NCBI GenBank assembly: GCA_905182985.1
Contig: CAJJDN010000085.1
Coordinates: forward strand, 359,949 to 423,948
Source of the DNA: Paramecium sonneborni
Lineage: Eukaryota; Ciliophora; Oligohymenophorea; Peniculida; Parameciidae
Reading direction: 5' to 3'
DNA: 64,000 nucleotides
The notes under the pieces are model-generated. The model had not been told where the DNA came from and searched no databases. It saw only the letters and a program-made list of their open reading frames with translations. Both the position numbers and the translations under genes were made by a program. Shown here in pieces: positions 37,901 through 50,026 of the stretch; position 1 is the stretch's first letter; each line of letters opens with the position of its first letter.

Positions 37901-38392
37901 GTTCATGGTTATTTGTTATAATAATTTATGATTTTGGCAATAACTTTATTGGTAATTGCATTTAAACCTATAATTGATTAATATAAAATAGTAAAATCAT
38001 AAATGTAAGTTTATCTATTAAATATTTAGATATTTAGCAATGGTTTTCATTTTTGTTACTGTAATGATCATCTATAAAAATAATGAATAAATGGCTGATT
38101 TATTTGAGACAGGAGTAAAAACCAAAGATTTATGTGCTCTTGTATTTTATCCGATATGTGCATTGAGTCCAAATCTAGTTGGTCAATTTATTTCAAGAAT
38201 ATTATCTACGAATACTCTAAATCAATGTCTTTATAAGATGGAATTAAATGTATAATAGTAATTGATTATAAAAAGCATGAAGAAGATTTTGAGAACCAAA
38301 AACTTAGAGATGCAAAAAATTATATAAGATTATATCAGAAAGAAGAATTAGAATAATAAGAAGATATTGTAAATTCTAAGAAAGTACTTTGA
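34916..38392 (+). CDS. P4-ATPase (flippase)-like protein lacking catalytic motifs
   Basis: A protein of about 1,100 residues with the layout of a phospholipid flippase: two early membrane helices (around FPLFYYIILLI), an actuator-like segment LGQLQPGHLIKLLPKQKCPADG, two more helices, a large cytoplasmic part, the P4-like IVHGRLNNIRQ and then six membrane helices. Every catalytic signature is altered. DGET is GGQT (35592-35603). The phosphorylation motif DKTGTLT is DLNLLT (36257-36274). KGA is FGY, TGDK is THIK (36975-36986), and GDGANDVxM is absent. Introns of 31, 25, 22 and 20 nt are among those needed. It probably cannot pump lipid and may act as a scaffold or regulator. Confidence 0.8.
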
Positions 38393-38479
38393 ATTTATTT
38401 ATGGATTTTGTTTATTCAGTATTTAAATTCTATATAATATATAATATTAATCACATAATAAATTAATTTTATTTGATTA

Positions 38480-38515
38480 CATAACAAAACTCATACTTAT
38501 ACTCATACTCATACT
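38480..38515 (+). repeat. Short CTCATA/CTTATA hexamer run
   Basis: A run of about five hexamers (ACTCAT ACTTAT ACTCAT ACTCAT ACTCGA) in the 130-bp gap between two convergent genes. It lies in presumed 3' UTR or terminator sequence; no function is implied by the sequence. Confidence 0.6.
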
Positions 38516-38526
38516 CGAATTGATAT

Positions 38527-40251
38527 TCATAATTCATTTATCATTTTTCTCACATCAGCATGAGTTAGTTTTCTTGAGCTTATTAATAACTTCGCTAAAT
38601 CCATTACATTTTTATAATGAATAAATGAAAAATCAGTGCTTTTGTTTTTAACAAACTTATTAGCCCAAGTATCAAACAAAGATAATACATCATCTGTTTG
38701 ATTAGCCATTACAAAAGTCTTTGCATAATGATTTCTATTTTTTGGTTCACCTGGAAATGCTATTACTAAATGTAATAGAATAATTCCTATTGCATAAAAT
38801 TCATCTGCCATTCCATAATGAGAATCCTTAACATAATTTGCAGTTTAATAACCAAAAGTGCCTGTTGTAATTGTATTTTAAGAAGTAATAGAATTCAATT
38901 CTTCTTAAGGAAGTCTCTCATCAGTCATTGTAGATAGTTTTTCTTCTCTAACATCTTTTCCCTAATCAAAGTCTGCTAAAACAACCTAACCAGTTTATTT
39001 TTATCACATTTTTACTTATAAATCTCCTTTAATATTAATAGTCACAAATATATTTTCAGGTTTTAAATCCCGATGGATTATACCTCTTTAATGAATATAT
39101 TCTAAACCATCTAATATTTGATTTAGAATAGATTTAATTTTATTTATTTTTTCAACATTTTGCATTACATTTAAATAATAATAAGAGAATGTTAAAAGAT
39201 CTGTTGGCTAATATTTATATCCAGGAAATGAGCAATATTCTAATTACATATATAAATAATAGCCATCATTATTTTATTCTATCCACCAAGCAAAAAGTCT
39301 TTTATTACAATATAAACTAAATACCTTAAGATATTTGGATGAGTCAATTTAGAAAGTATTTTAGCTTCTCTGATTTTCCTTATATCTGGAGTTATTGGAG
39401 TATTTGATGCTGTTGCAGAAAAAACAGAAAAAAAATCAAGTTGAGTTGCTTGTAATTTACTCTATAATTTATTGATAACATATTTCTTTACTCTTTTTAA
39501 TGCATATATCTGATCATCTTCTGGTCTGTATACAAAGAATATTGATACTCCATTCCTTAATTCATCTTGATTAGTTTAAGATATTATTATGTAATCATTA
39601 AAAAATTTGTTATTTCTAATAAAGGCACTTCGAGGATCATATTATTTTTATGCTGGTGTTATTTGTTAAAGAGAATCTATTGCAAAGAATGTTAGTGTTA
39701 TTTTTAAAGGAATCTTTTTAAATTATAAGTTAATCTTTTTTCTATTTATTAATTCTATTATTGACTTTAAAATAAAAGCATATGCTGTTGATTTAATCTA
39801 ACCAGTTGATGTTATGAATCCAATATTTATATCTTAATAAAATATCTTTACCAATTTGTCACATGCCTCTTTAAATTATTGCTTGTCTTTAAGCTTTTAC
39901 AATTACAATAAAATATTTCGAATTGCTTTCTTTATTGCTTTTTCAACATTCATCAAATGTTTAAGAAATGGATCATCATTTGTAAAATCCATTCTTATTT
40001 ATGAAATTATTAACATCTATGAATATTCTTTACACTCATTGTTTTACATAAACTCTTATCTCCTTTATAAACTATCATCCTATCATAAAATAATATTATC
40101 ATACTAACATCTTTTAAATTAATGTTTAATCTGGTTGTGGAACCATTTAATCAAATTATCTCTCTTCTTCTGGTACTTCCTCAATCACTTTAAACCCATA
40201 AAATTAATTTATTATTGAGTCAATCTTAGTTTTTTCACTATTACTACTCAT
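38527..40251 (-). CDS. eIF2-kinase-like protein kinase with DFD motif
   Basis: 547 residues with introns of 25, 26 and 30 nt, exact multiple of three. The first ~220 residues are a helical domain. The kinase domain lacks a clear GxGxxG loop, but has a lysine in IYALKRV, a long insert before LYMQLEYCS (as in GCN2/PERK-type kinases), the catalytic loop IHRDLKPENIF, and ADFDQGK where DFG is expected. The APE motif is replaced by GYQTAN. Lys, HRD Asp and the first Asp of DFD remain, so weak activity is possible. The changed glycine loop, DFG and APE make a pseudokinase role plausible. It converges on the P4-ATPase-like gene. Confidence 0.75.
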
Positions 40252-40753
40252 TATAATATTAGTTATATTAAATTGAATAATAATAATACATCATACTATT
40301 ACAATTTCAATACAGAACTTTCAAATAAAACTAACAATTTTACTATTTAATATTCTTTTATTAAAATGTCTTCAAATAAGTGTGATTTTTGTCAATTTTA
40401 CCATTTCTTTGTTTTAAATTTAAATCAGTCAAATTAATACTTACTATTGCAACTTCCAATTTCTAATCTAGAAGTTATTTTTATTGATAAATAGCCAATA
40501 AATTATTTAATACTTATTATATACTACCTTACAAAAAGATTATTTATATTAAAAAATTCATTTTACAATTCATTTTAGTATTTTTTATGAGAAAACTAAC
40601 AATTAACAATTATACAAAAGAATAAGCAAGGACTTAAAAAAAAATAAATATGAAAGTTAAATGGAACCAGAGCTGATTATACTGTGGATTGTGTCTAAAT
40701 CATTTAATTTTTCCTAAATTTTAATTGAGCACCAAATAAATTTATGAAAAATA
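40252..40753. other. Divergent intergenic region
   Basis: About 500 bp of AT-rich DNA between the minus-strand kinase and plus-strand ORFs. No motif or ORF of note; probably carries the kinase promoter. Confidence 0.45.
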
Positions 40754-41345
40754 ATGAATCTAAGCACTTTAAAATCTATCAAAGATTAAATTGATTATAA
40801 TAATTATGAAATAGAACCATATAATAAGAAGAATGAAAGAGATATTGGTAAATTTTATGATGGAGGATATTTTGTATTTGATAAAATAAAAGATAAATCA
40901 GTAATGTATTAATTTAAGAATTTTAAGAAAAGTTTAAGCTGAACACTCAAATTAAATTTAGAAATAATTAAAGAAGCCAATAACAATTATGGAAAAAATT
41001 TGTAAAAGATAAGGGAGATGGTTATTTTAGTTAAACATAATTTGAATAAAAAGCAGAAGCTTAATATTTTTATTAAAATAAATAATAAAAAAATGTAGAA
41101 GAAGTAGAACCTATAAGAATAAGCAAAATATAATAAAAAAACATGAAGATAATTAAGCTATCAATTTAAAACAACAATCAATTAATTTATTAAAAGAAAT
41201 TCTATATGAAATTCTATACGAAGAAAATGAGACTTCAAAATAAAGAAGGAAAAGGTGTGATCAAAATTAGAAAATAATTAGAGAAAAGTTATTAAATAAA
41301 ATGTTAGAAAAGAAAATAATAGATAAAGTGAAAAATAGATGATGA
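40754..41345 (+). CDS. Possible gene with unresolved structure
   Basis: An ATG at 40754 opens 62 codons (ending TGA 40940-40942) of protein-like sequence with GKFYDGGYFVF. Downstream, further protein-like stretches occur in other frames (KDKGDGYFSQTQFEQ, then INLLKEILYEILYEENE). The pieces share a Gln/Lys/Glu-rich style and could be exons of one gene of ~190 residues, but I found no set of short introns that joins them without a stop. It may be a decayed gene, contain an unremoved insertion, or have been mis-sequenced. Confidence 0.3.
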
Positions 41346-41505
41346 CTTAAGAAACAAATGATGAATTAAAGATGAAGCCAAATAAAAATTAGATATGTTA
41401 ATTGATATCTGTACAATAATTGTAAAGAATTTAAATCATCTTTCTATCTTTTACATAAAAAAAGAGGAACTGGTACTTTATGTTATTTTTTTATAATTAT
41501 TTAAA

Positions 41506-42824
41506 ATGAGTTAGAATATCGATTAATTTTTGAAATATTTCATATTTGAAGGAACTCAAAGTCTAACTAAAATTCTAAATTTAAAATAACTCCAGTTCGC
41601 AAGTCCAAGACTCATAAAAAGATAACAATCAAATCCTTACGAATTGAATGAATTAAATAAGAAATCCAAATTAATATCAGAAAAGGTATTATTGAATTAT
41701 TATAGAAGGCCTTTGATATAGTTTCTGAATTTTATATCTTATTAAAACAATGTAAGTTTGAAAATGTGAGTACCAAAATAATATTTAATTATATGTTAAG
41801 TTTGTAGCTAAAAAGAAATTACATAGATTGTCTTTAATTAAATACAACTGATAAAAATTATGTTATTTGCGTAGATATTATTCAAGAATATAAAGAATAA
41901 ATTATTAGATAGATGTATAGTTTTGTTAATTGGGTTGTTCTTTATTAAAAAGGATAAACTACATATGGTGAATTTAAAACAGAATATGAAGATTATGCTC
42001 ACATTCAAATATTTGAAAATCAAAATAAACTAATCTTAGTTATTGGATACAACAAGATAGAGAGTGAATTATTCTTATCAATAAATTTAGTAAGAAATTA
42101 AAATTATATGAGAAATAATTTATCATTATTAAATATTCCTGAATATAGGTAAGATACATTTTGTTCTATTTTATATCATTTTATTTCAATAATAAGAAAG
42201 ATGTTAAGATTTTCTGATACAAAAAGATATGATTCTGAATTAAGATAATTAATTTCAGCTAATGCTTCAATGTTGATAGAACATCCTGAAAAATAAAAAC
42301 ATATTCCATTTTTAGGATCATTTAATCATTGTGATTTTGTACTTTTTGATTTTAAGATATCAAATTAATAAGAATTTGATAAAAGATTAAAAAATTTTTA
42401 ATATTAAAAAGAATTGATAATGTCTATAATAGGGAATTTGAAGACACTATATGTTAGATCATAAGATGATATGTCATATTGTTTCGTACTTTCTGGATAA
42501 TATCTATTAGTTACATTTTAATATAAAATTGATGGAGCTATTTTATTAAAAGAAGTTGAATAGAGAAATATATTAATAAGAGAATGTTATGAATTTGTGG
42601 AAAAAGATTTTGAATATGGAATAAAGAAAATAATAATTACAAACTAAGAAAAAAATTAAAAAAAGGAAGAGAATTAAAAATCTTAGAGAAATTAGAAGAT
42701 AGCTGATTTAATAACAACATCTGTTAATACTGCATTTTCATGGTATGATTATGCAAAATCAGTTAATTTGATTAATAAATAATAACAATATGCAAATAAA
42801 TCGCTAACTCCAAGAAGATAATGA
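41506..42824 (+). CDS. Unknown protein
   Basis: 432 residues using one 20-nt intron (41686-41705); both exons are exact multiples of three. The start ATG is at 41506. The protein is mixed helix/strand with aromatic-rich strands (FVNWVVLYQKGQ, YCFVLSGQYLLVTFQYK) and a Lys/Gln/Glu-rich helical stretch before the C-terminus (about residues 370-390). No signal peptide, membrane helix or named domain. A compact segment DFVLFDFK followed by repeated Tyr/Phe suggests a folded globular core. It converges with the LITAF-domain gene with under 50 bp between. Confidence 0.65.
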
Positions 42825-42871
42825 AATATTGTTAATGTTTTATTATAATTTTTGATAATTCTATTCTTATA

Positions 42872-43401
42872 TCAATCAAATAAGAATCTCTTTTTACCAA
42901 TTTTAGCTTAGCAAGCAGGACAGAAATGAACTGCATCTTTGCAATCTTATACAAAACATGGAATAAGACAACATCTATTAATTAAATATAGAAATACCCT
43001 AACCAAAGACCAACAGCTGCTAAAAGTCCACCAAGTGCATAAGCTCCAGTTCCTACTTCATATGTAACTTGAGTTTAAACTTATTTTTAACAGGAAGCAC
43101 ATGTTATGATGTGAGGATATTTTGAATAAACTGGTTAGACTTTAAATAACTTTTGATTAATACCTTATTAAATAGCAGTTGGATGATAAATAATTTGTTA
43201 TTGTTATTGTTATTAGGAATATGGTTATGGTTAATATGTTACTTATCTAACAAATTGTTGACCAGGAACTATTGGTTGAATAGGTTAACCAATTTAAACA
43301 TTTTAATCAGGAAGTTATGGGTAAACAACCTAAGACACAGATCCTTCATAAGGTATAGGGTTTAATTCTTAAGCAAGTCTTACATGTTGATTATTTTGCA
43401 T
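42872..43401 (-). CDS. LITAF-domain protein
   Basis: 168 residues with one 23-nt intron. The N-terminal ~85 residues are Gln/Pro/Tyr-rich, as in LITAF relatives. The LITAF domain follows: a first Cys knuckle (CASCQ), a Gly/Ala/Leu-rich membrane-embedded helix (GGLLAAVGLWLG), then CCLIPCFVQDCKD and the second knuckle HFCPACQAKIG. All four zinc-binding cysteines are present. Human LITAF/SIMPLE is a monotopic late-endosomal membrane protein in endosomal sorting, so this protein probably sits on endosome or phagosome membranes. The intron falls inside the conserved GCCLIP stretch and restores it. Confidence 0.9.
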
Positions 43402-43645
43402 TAGTATGGTTTAATTAAATGTATTTTAATCTATTTATTATCTCTTTATTAATTATAATCCTATTTAAATATGATTATTATAACTTATATAAGAGTTTTT
43501 ATATAATTATTGATTAGAATCTATTTGTATTTTTACAAATAGATTACTCTAATTAGTTATATATATATTTCAATTACTTTAACTCTTATATTTCATTTAC
43601 ATAAAGTAATGTATATTATTATTATTATTAATTAAAAATATATTA

Positions 43646-44510
43646 ATGTCTAGACCTAGACTACCAACTGTTCATAATGATGCATCTTTAAATAAAGAGC
43701 CAATTGAGATTGTATATGCTATAGCAAATAGATATCATACAGATTGGGGATTGAAAGAAATGCCTGATATGAAAATATATCCAGATGTCTGCAAGGTTAA
43801 AAGATTAACTAGTATTAAGAGTGAACATAACTTTAGCCAAATCTGTCAAGCCTCCAAAAAGAGGAACTTTTATTGAAGATTTATAAAATTATCATTCAAA
43901 ACTTCCTGGACCTAAATATGAATATTAATCATTTTGGTCAGAGGCAAAAGAGTAAAAGAAAACAAAAGAATCAAGCAAATATGTTGAATAAAATTAAAGG
44001 AAAACAATTATCTCTGATATTATAACAGATGAAAAACGATAACCAAAACCGGGACCTGCTGATTATAATAAAGAGTTCAAACCAAAAAGTATAGAAAATG
44101 AATCTATTATTTCTTAGAGATTGAAGTATGTATTAAATATTAAATAAATAAGAACCTAACATAGAACTAACTATTTTGAAGATCTTATAAGTTAATAAAT
44201 AAATATACCAGGACCTGGAGCATATAATACTCCTTCAAGAGTAGTTAGTGAACATGTAATTAAAAAAACGAAATCTAAATCACCTGTAGTTCATTATCCT
44301 GGTCCAAATAGTTATTCACCAGATAATCCTACTTATTTTACATTTGATAAAAAGTTCAAAGAATAATCAATCAGCAAAAAACCAATTAAAAATCTTAAAA
44401 AATAAAATAATAGTAAGCCTGGTCCTGTTCTTGGATAATCTGATTGGAATAAAGGATGGATGTCGAAAGTTAGCAAAGCTCCTTAATTCTCCATATATTA
44501 TGATCATTGA
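43646..44510 (+). CDS. PGP-repeat (SHIPPO/STPG-type) protein
   Basis: 279 residues with one 25-nt intron (GTATTAAGAG...CTTTAG). It contains spaced Pro-Gly-Pro repeats (PGPKYEY, PGPADYN, PGPGAYNT, PGPNSYS, PGPVLGQ), the hallmark of sperm-tail PG-rich repeat proteins. Many such proteins are microtubule inner proteins or axonemal components; ciliates have several. The N-terminus is short and lacks repeats. No coiled coil or membrane segment. Likely location is the ciliary axoneme or cortical microtubules, inferred from the family. Confidence 0.85.
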
Positions 44511-44654
44511 TTATATGATCTAATTTTATTTACATTAACTTTACATTAATAAACAAAATCAACTACATTTTATTCTTTATTTTACAAAATATAATATATT
44601 TATTATTTTTATTATTAATCATATATTATTTTATGCATAATAATATATATCTAT

Positions 44655-45666
44655 TCATTCATATAATGCTACCATAGATACAAGTAATCCATATCCACTT
44701 AGACTACTTACTGATATTTTTTCTTCTAATTTAAAAGAAGCTTTTTCATGATCAGATTATTAGAAACTCATAAGTTAATTTTCTAAACTTTATTCATTAA
44801 ATAATTTAAATTTGCAATCTTGATTACTTTTTATTTCCAAACTATAACATTCTCCTTCTTTTAAATATACATAATCTGGTAATCCAATTTCATAAGAATC
44901 ATTTCTCATTTTCATTTAAGAGTGATCCAAAACACTTTTCCAATTATGCAAATATTTCTCTTATAAATTCCTATCAAAATTATTATTATTTATACATATT
45001 TTTGTATATTGAAAATTCTAATTCAATTTATTTATCTTAAAATGTCTTTTCTAATTAGGAGATATATATTTTAGTTAATTTAATTGTTTATTTTGGGTAC
45101 AAAACACTGACATTTATTGTTTAAGGATTTAAATCAACATCTTTTTCACTTAATTTCTCAAATCTTTTTAAATTTATTTCAATTGGAGCAAGTATTGATT
45201 TAAATGCATTTACTTTATTATTCCATTCTAATCTAAATTCTTCAATTTTCTACTTACATTTACTTTAGAGATCATTTAAATCATTTTCACATTCATCCCC
45301 TATTTACTACAACTTATTGTCTGTATTATTCATATTATCAAAGACTTAGCGTACTTTTTCTTTTAAAATGAATTCCAAAACTTTCAATTGGTTAAGAATA
45401 TCATTTTTTAATTCATCAAATTTACCTAATATATCATTGCATTAATATGTTCCTTTTTATTTAATACAATTGTTTCTAATGAATGCTTCTACATCTTCAA
45501 TTGAAGCTAATTCTCCTGTATGACTTTTATGAAATTCCTCTATGCAAGTTAAACAAACTTTCCTTTTAACACAGTCTTTGTTAAAGCAAATCAAAATAAT
45601 AGGCTTGTTATCATGATTTACTTCTTCACATTAAAGTTTTTAAACTCTGTTTTAGAAATTTGACAT
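44655..45666 (-). CDS. B-box zinc-finger coiled-coil protein
   Basis: About 322 residues if one intron of 43 nt (long for this genome, so uncertain) is removed. The N-terminus is a B-box-like Cys/His cluster (LQCEEVNHD, CFNKDC, KVCLTCIEEFHKSH). A long Glu/Lys/Leu coiled coil follows, then a C-terminal beta-rich domain (YEIGLPDYVYLKEGECYSLEIK) reminiscent of the region after the coiled coil in the other B-box protein of this window. No RING finger. The B-box call and the start are firm; the join between coiled coil and C-terminal domain is not. Confidence 0.65.
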
Positions 45667-45766
45667 TTTCTTTTTTAATAAAACAATTAATAAAATTAAT
45701 TATTCTTCTAATTATTATTTAAATGTATCTAACAAAGAGAAATTAATTAATAATTATTCAAAAAAT

Positions 45767-46420
45767 ATGCAATACTTATAAATATCAGAGGAATATAACT
45801 ATTTTGATAATGATTCTTAATCTTTTTATAGAAAACCTTATTAAGAAAGCGAAAATTAGACATGCATTTCTACTAAACAGATTCATTCTTATAATAAAGT
45901 CTAATATGCTGAGGAGAAGGAACCTTTTTTTTAAGACATAAAAGGGGTAAAAAGTTTTTAATAGAATACATTTTTTGAATAAAAAAAAAATTCAATAAAA
46001 TCAATTGATAAGAAATCAAAAATATATAAGCCAGGTGAAACTAAAAACATCCCTAAAAATGTTTTAGTTGGTTTAATGAAATTTATTGAAACAATATTGG
46101 AAAAAAAATAAATAGAAAATTATTATGAGTTTGTAGATGATTTAGATTGGAAAAATTTGAAAGATATTCCAAAATCATAACTTACTAAGAATACATTAAT
46201 AAGTTTCTTATCAACAAAAATTGGAAGATTGTTTGGAAAGTAATATTTTGGACAATGTCATTGGGCATCAAATTTTCTAAAATAAAATAAGACTAAAACT
46301 TCACTTTATTACAAACATAACCTTTAATATTACAGAATGAGTGCTTCATAATAATAAGAATATATTGAAGAGGAAGAAATTTAGGATTATTCTTAAAATG
46401 GATTTGATTAATTTTTATGA
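45767..46420 (+). CDS. Unknown protein, 217 residues
   Basis: Intronless ORF from ATG to TGA in the ciliate code, preferred over an overlapping frame starting at 45723 because its product is more protein-like. The N-terminal half is Gln/Lys-rich. The C-terminal half looks folded, with VLVGLMKFIETILEKK, DDLDWKNLKDI and FGQCHWASNFL. No domain named. It is upstream of the KIF19-like gene on the same strand. Confidence 0.55.
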
Positions 46421-46680
46421 GGCTATTTTAAATTTATATAAAATTTCCATAATTTATTATTTTCAAGTTTATTTATATTAATATCTAAAAATATAAATAC
46501 AAAAGATAATTTTTATTATTTGAGAATTACAATAAATATTTTATAATAAGAATAATTATAACATAATTTTAAAAGTGTATACTAATTTCAAAGTTTTAGA
46601 GAATTAAAACGATAATAATTAATAGAAATGATATTTGGATTAAATAAATATATATAATTTATATATATATATTAATTCTA

Positions 46681-49274
46681 ATGAATTAGTTTGAGATAGA
46701 GACAAAAAAGTTTATAGATGAATTAAAAAACGGTGTTAGTAATATCTTAGTATAATTATATATAAACTGAAAGGTAGCGATTAGAGTAAGACCTTTAAGT
46801 TAGAAGGAGAGGAGCTTATCAGAGTTTGAGACAATTAGAATTTTGGATAATAAGATGATTGTATTATTGGATCCTGAATAAGAGAGAGAAGATGATGTAT
46901 TGTGATTGATAATAATAGTTATTAAGAAAAAATAGACTTAAGGAAACTAATTTTGCATTTGATTTTGTATTTGATGACTTTGCTTCATAATAAATGATAT
47001 ATGAAAATACAACAGAATTTTTATTAGAAGGAGTGTTAGAAGGTTATAATACAACAGTATTTTGTTATGGTGCAACAGGTTCAGGGAAAACTTTCACGTA
47101 AATAAGATTTATAATAATTAGGATGATAGGTACTCAATAGGAAGTAGGATTGATGCCAAGAGCATTGTAATAGCTGTTTAATTATTCAATTTAAGATAGA
47201 TTTAAAGATACTTAATTTAAGGTTTCTTATGTTGAGATTTACAATGAAAATATTAGAGATCTACTAACTTCTGAGGACAAAAATCTAGAAATAAGAGAAG
47301 ATAAGAATAATGGAATATAAATAGCAGGTGTAATAGAAGTAGAAGTTAAAACAGTTTCAGAAGTCTTAGCTCTTTTAAAAGTAGGCAATAAAAACCGTTC
47401 TAAAGAAGCAACTGATGCAAATAAAGAATCTTCAAGATCTCATGCAATTTTGTAATTGTAAGTAGAAACCAAAGATAAAGCAGCTGGAATATAAGAATAA
47501 ATTATATAAAGTAAATTTAGTTTAGTAGATTTGGCTGGAAGTGAAAGAGCAGCTAATACAAATAATAAAGGATAAAGAATGATTGAAGGAGCTAATATTA
47601 ATAAATCATTATTAGTGTTAGGGAATTGTATATAATCTTTATCAGAAGCAAATGAAAAAGGCATTAAAAATCCATTTATTCCATTTCGAAATTCAAAACT
47701 TACTCGTCTTCTTAAGGATTCTTTAGGAGGAAATTGTAGAACTGTAATGATTTCAAATGTCACTCCTGCAGTTAGTTGTTTTGAAGAAACATATAATACT
47801 TTAGTTTATGCTAATAGAGCTAAGAATATAAAAACAGTTGCTAACAGAAATGTTTTAAAAGCATAAAATCATATAAGTAATTATGCTCAATTGATTTAAA
47901 ATTTAAGATAAGAAAATGAAGAATTAAAATTGTTAATTTAATAACAATAATATAATTAAAATGCTCCTTAATTAAGTAATATTTTAAATACAAAAATTAG
48001 AATTACCATCGATTAATTAAAAGAATCATCCTGTTGCACCATTAACAATAAAATAATAGATAACTGAATTAGAAACTATTATTAATTAAAATGTTGCTGA
48101 TATAACTGATATAAAAAATAAATTATATGAATTAGAAGAATAATAAAATCAATTTTAATAAAATATAGGATTTTTATAATTCTAAAAAGGAAGAACTTAA
48201 GATAAATTTGAATAAATGAGATTGTAAGAAAGAATTGATAATGCGAAAACTTAAAAAACTATAATTAGAAGAAGCTAAGATGATTTAGAATAATAATTAC
48301 TAGAATATGAAGTCTAAAAGGTTGATATTTAAAAATAAATATAATAAATTTAGGATTCCAATTATAAAAATTATTTATATGGAATTATGAAATAAGGAGA
48401 ATTTAAAATTGTAAAATATAATTAGCTAAATATTAGGAAACAGTTGAAATTAAAATTTAAGAAAAAAAGAGGAGATATTAAGAGTAAATTTAAGATGAAT
48501 AAGTTAAATAATTAAGAACTTAGATTAATAAACAATAAGCTAAAATTGTCTCAAGTGCAAAATAAAAATCATATGGACCTAAAAAAGGTATTATTATATT
48601 TAAATATTAAATAAGTACCAAGTTTACCAGGAGTAGATTCTCCTTATTATTAATTATAAGGTGGTTAAACTTATGGTATTTAGAGGTAATAAATGCATTT
48701 AAATAAGATATTAAAAAAATAAATCTCATTTAAAATTACCACCAGTAGTTTAATTAACATAAATGCACAAATCTCCGAACACATAAAATTCAGGATAAAA
48801 TAGTATTATTTTATTTTAATTTAAGATAAAATAGAAGATCCTTTTAAATATAGATTAGCATAAAAATATTCTTCCAGATTGAATCGTCCTCCTTCTTATC
48901 ATCCTCCAAGTACATAAAGAAAATCTGCAAAAGGAAAATATATAAATCGTTCATTAGATTTAGGTTCAGGCAGAGAAAGTATAAATAAGAGTTCTGGAGA
49001 TATACAAAATGAAATTAGTTTAAGAAAACTTCATAAATTACGCTAAGAATATTAATAATAAAGATTTGAGAAAGCAATGAACAATAAAACTAATTAAAAA
49101 TCTGTACCTTACTTTAGTAATAAAATTTTACTTCCTGGAATGGTACATAAATCTCCATATATTAAAAATTTTTAAAATAACAATGAACCTATTGAATTAA
49201 AAAAAGAGAGACTCAAATTATTGAATATGAATCAAAAAGGATTAGCAGGTGATAAATTTTAACTTTATAATTGA
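46681..49274 (+). CDS. Kinesin-8 motor, KIF19-like
   Basis: A complete kinesin motor with several short introns (24, 25, 24, 25 and 26 nt among them), then a coiled coil and a long basic, Ser/Pro-rich tail. Motifs include LLDPEQE..DDVL (typical of KIF18/KIF19), the P-loop YGATGSGKT, switch I NKESSRSH, switch [10 protein letters not shown] and the late motifs [17 protein letters not shown] and [10 protein letters not shown]. The N-terminal ~25 residues precede VAIRVRPL. Family members depolymerise plus ends and control microtubule or cilium length; KIF19 acts at ciliary tips. All catalytic residues are intact, in contrast to the kinesin-like protein at 3732-5339. Confidence 0.92.
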
Positions 49275-49347
49275 TAATTATATAACTAATAATAACAAAA
49301 ATATCAGTATTCTTTACTCTAGCCAAATAAGTTTTAAATTATAAAAT

Positions 49348-49614
49348 ATGAAATCAACTTTAATTAATTCTTAGTCCTTACCTTAATTATAATCACGTAT
49401 GATTCATTCGAAGATGCCAGAAGATAGAATTCCTAAACCTTGTAAATATCCTTTATTTGAGCAGCCTTAGTTTGATTTAAAACCTGAAAAACATAAATCA
49501 AGATCTCCCTTAAGATTAAATCCTGCTATTAGATCAACATATTCCAAATTTAAAGCATCAAGTGTCAAAGTACAATCATCTTTTATTGAAGAGCTATAAT
49601 AATTAATTATTTGA
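49348..49614 (+). CDS. Small basic protein, unknown
   Basis: 88 codons, ATG to TGA, no intron. Rich in Pro, Ser, Lys and Arg (RIPKPCKYPLFEQPQ, KSRSPLRLNP), resembling basic linker or tail sequences of cytoskeletal proteins. It lies 73 bp after the KIF19-like gene on the same strand and could be a separate small gene. Confidence 0.4.
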
Positions 49615-49624
49615 TTAGTATCAA

Positions 49625-49798
49625 ATGGTTAAGACTTAAAGAAGAATGTTAAACGAGATTGAAATTAAAAAATAATGGAGATAATAAAAATATTTAGAAG
49701 AAAAAGCAAAAATTCAGTATTTACACTTTGAAGATAAAGAGATGGATTTTAATAAAGAACTTTTGAATCAAATCAAACTTAATTTATTTGGTGAATGA
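49625..49798 (+). CDS. Small helical ORF, unknown
   Basis: 57 codons from ATG to TGA. The product is a charged helix (IKKQWRQQKYLEEKAKIQ). It starts 10 bp after the previous small ORF in a different frame, so the two may be one gene split by a frameshift or an intron I could not identify. Confidence 0.35.
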
Positions 49799-50026
49799 TC
49801 AATATATATATTTATATATTCTTATAATACATAAACCATACCATAAAAAATAATTGGGTCTTTAATATTTATATATTTCTTTATTCGTAAATATAAATAA
49901 AGTAAAATATTAAAGGTTTAAAGATGATATTTAAATTTTATCATTAAAATAAATTTTTATAATATTTGTGAACGTTTAAATATTTTCTATATTTAAGACA
50001 TATATTTTTTAATTCATTTATCATTA

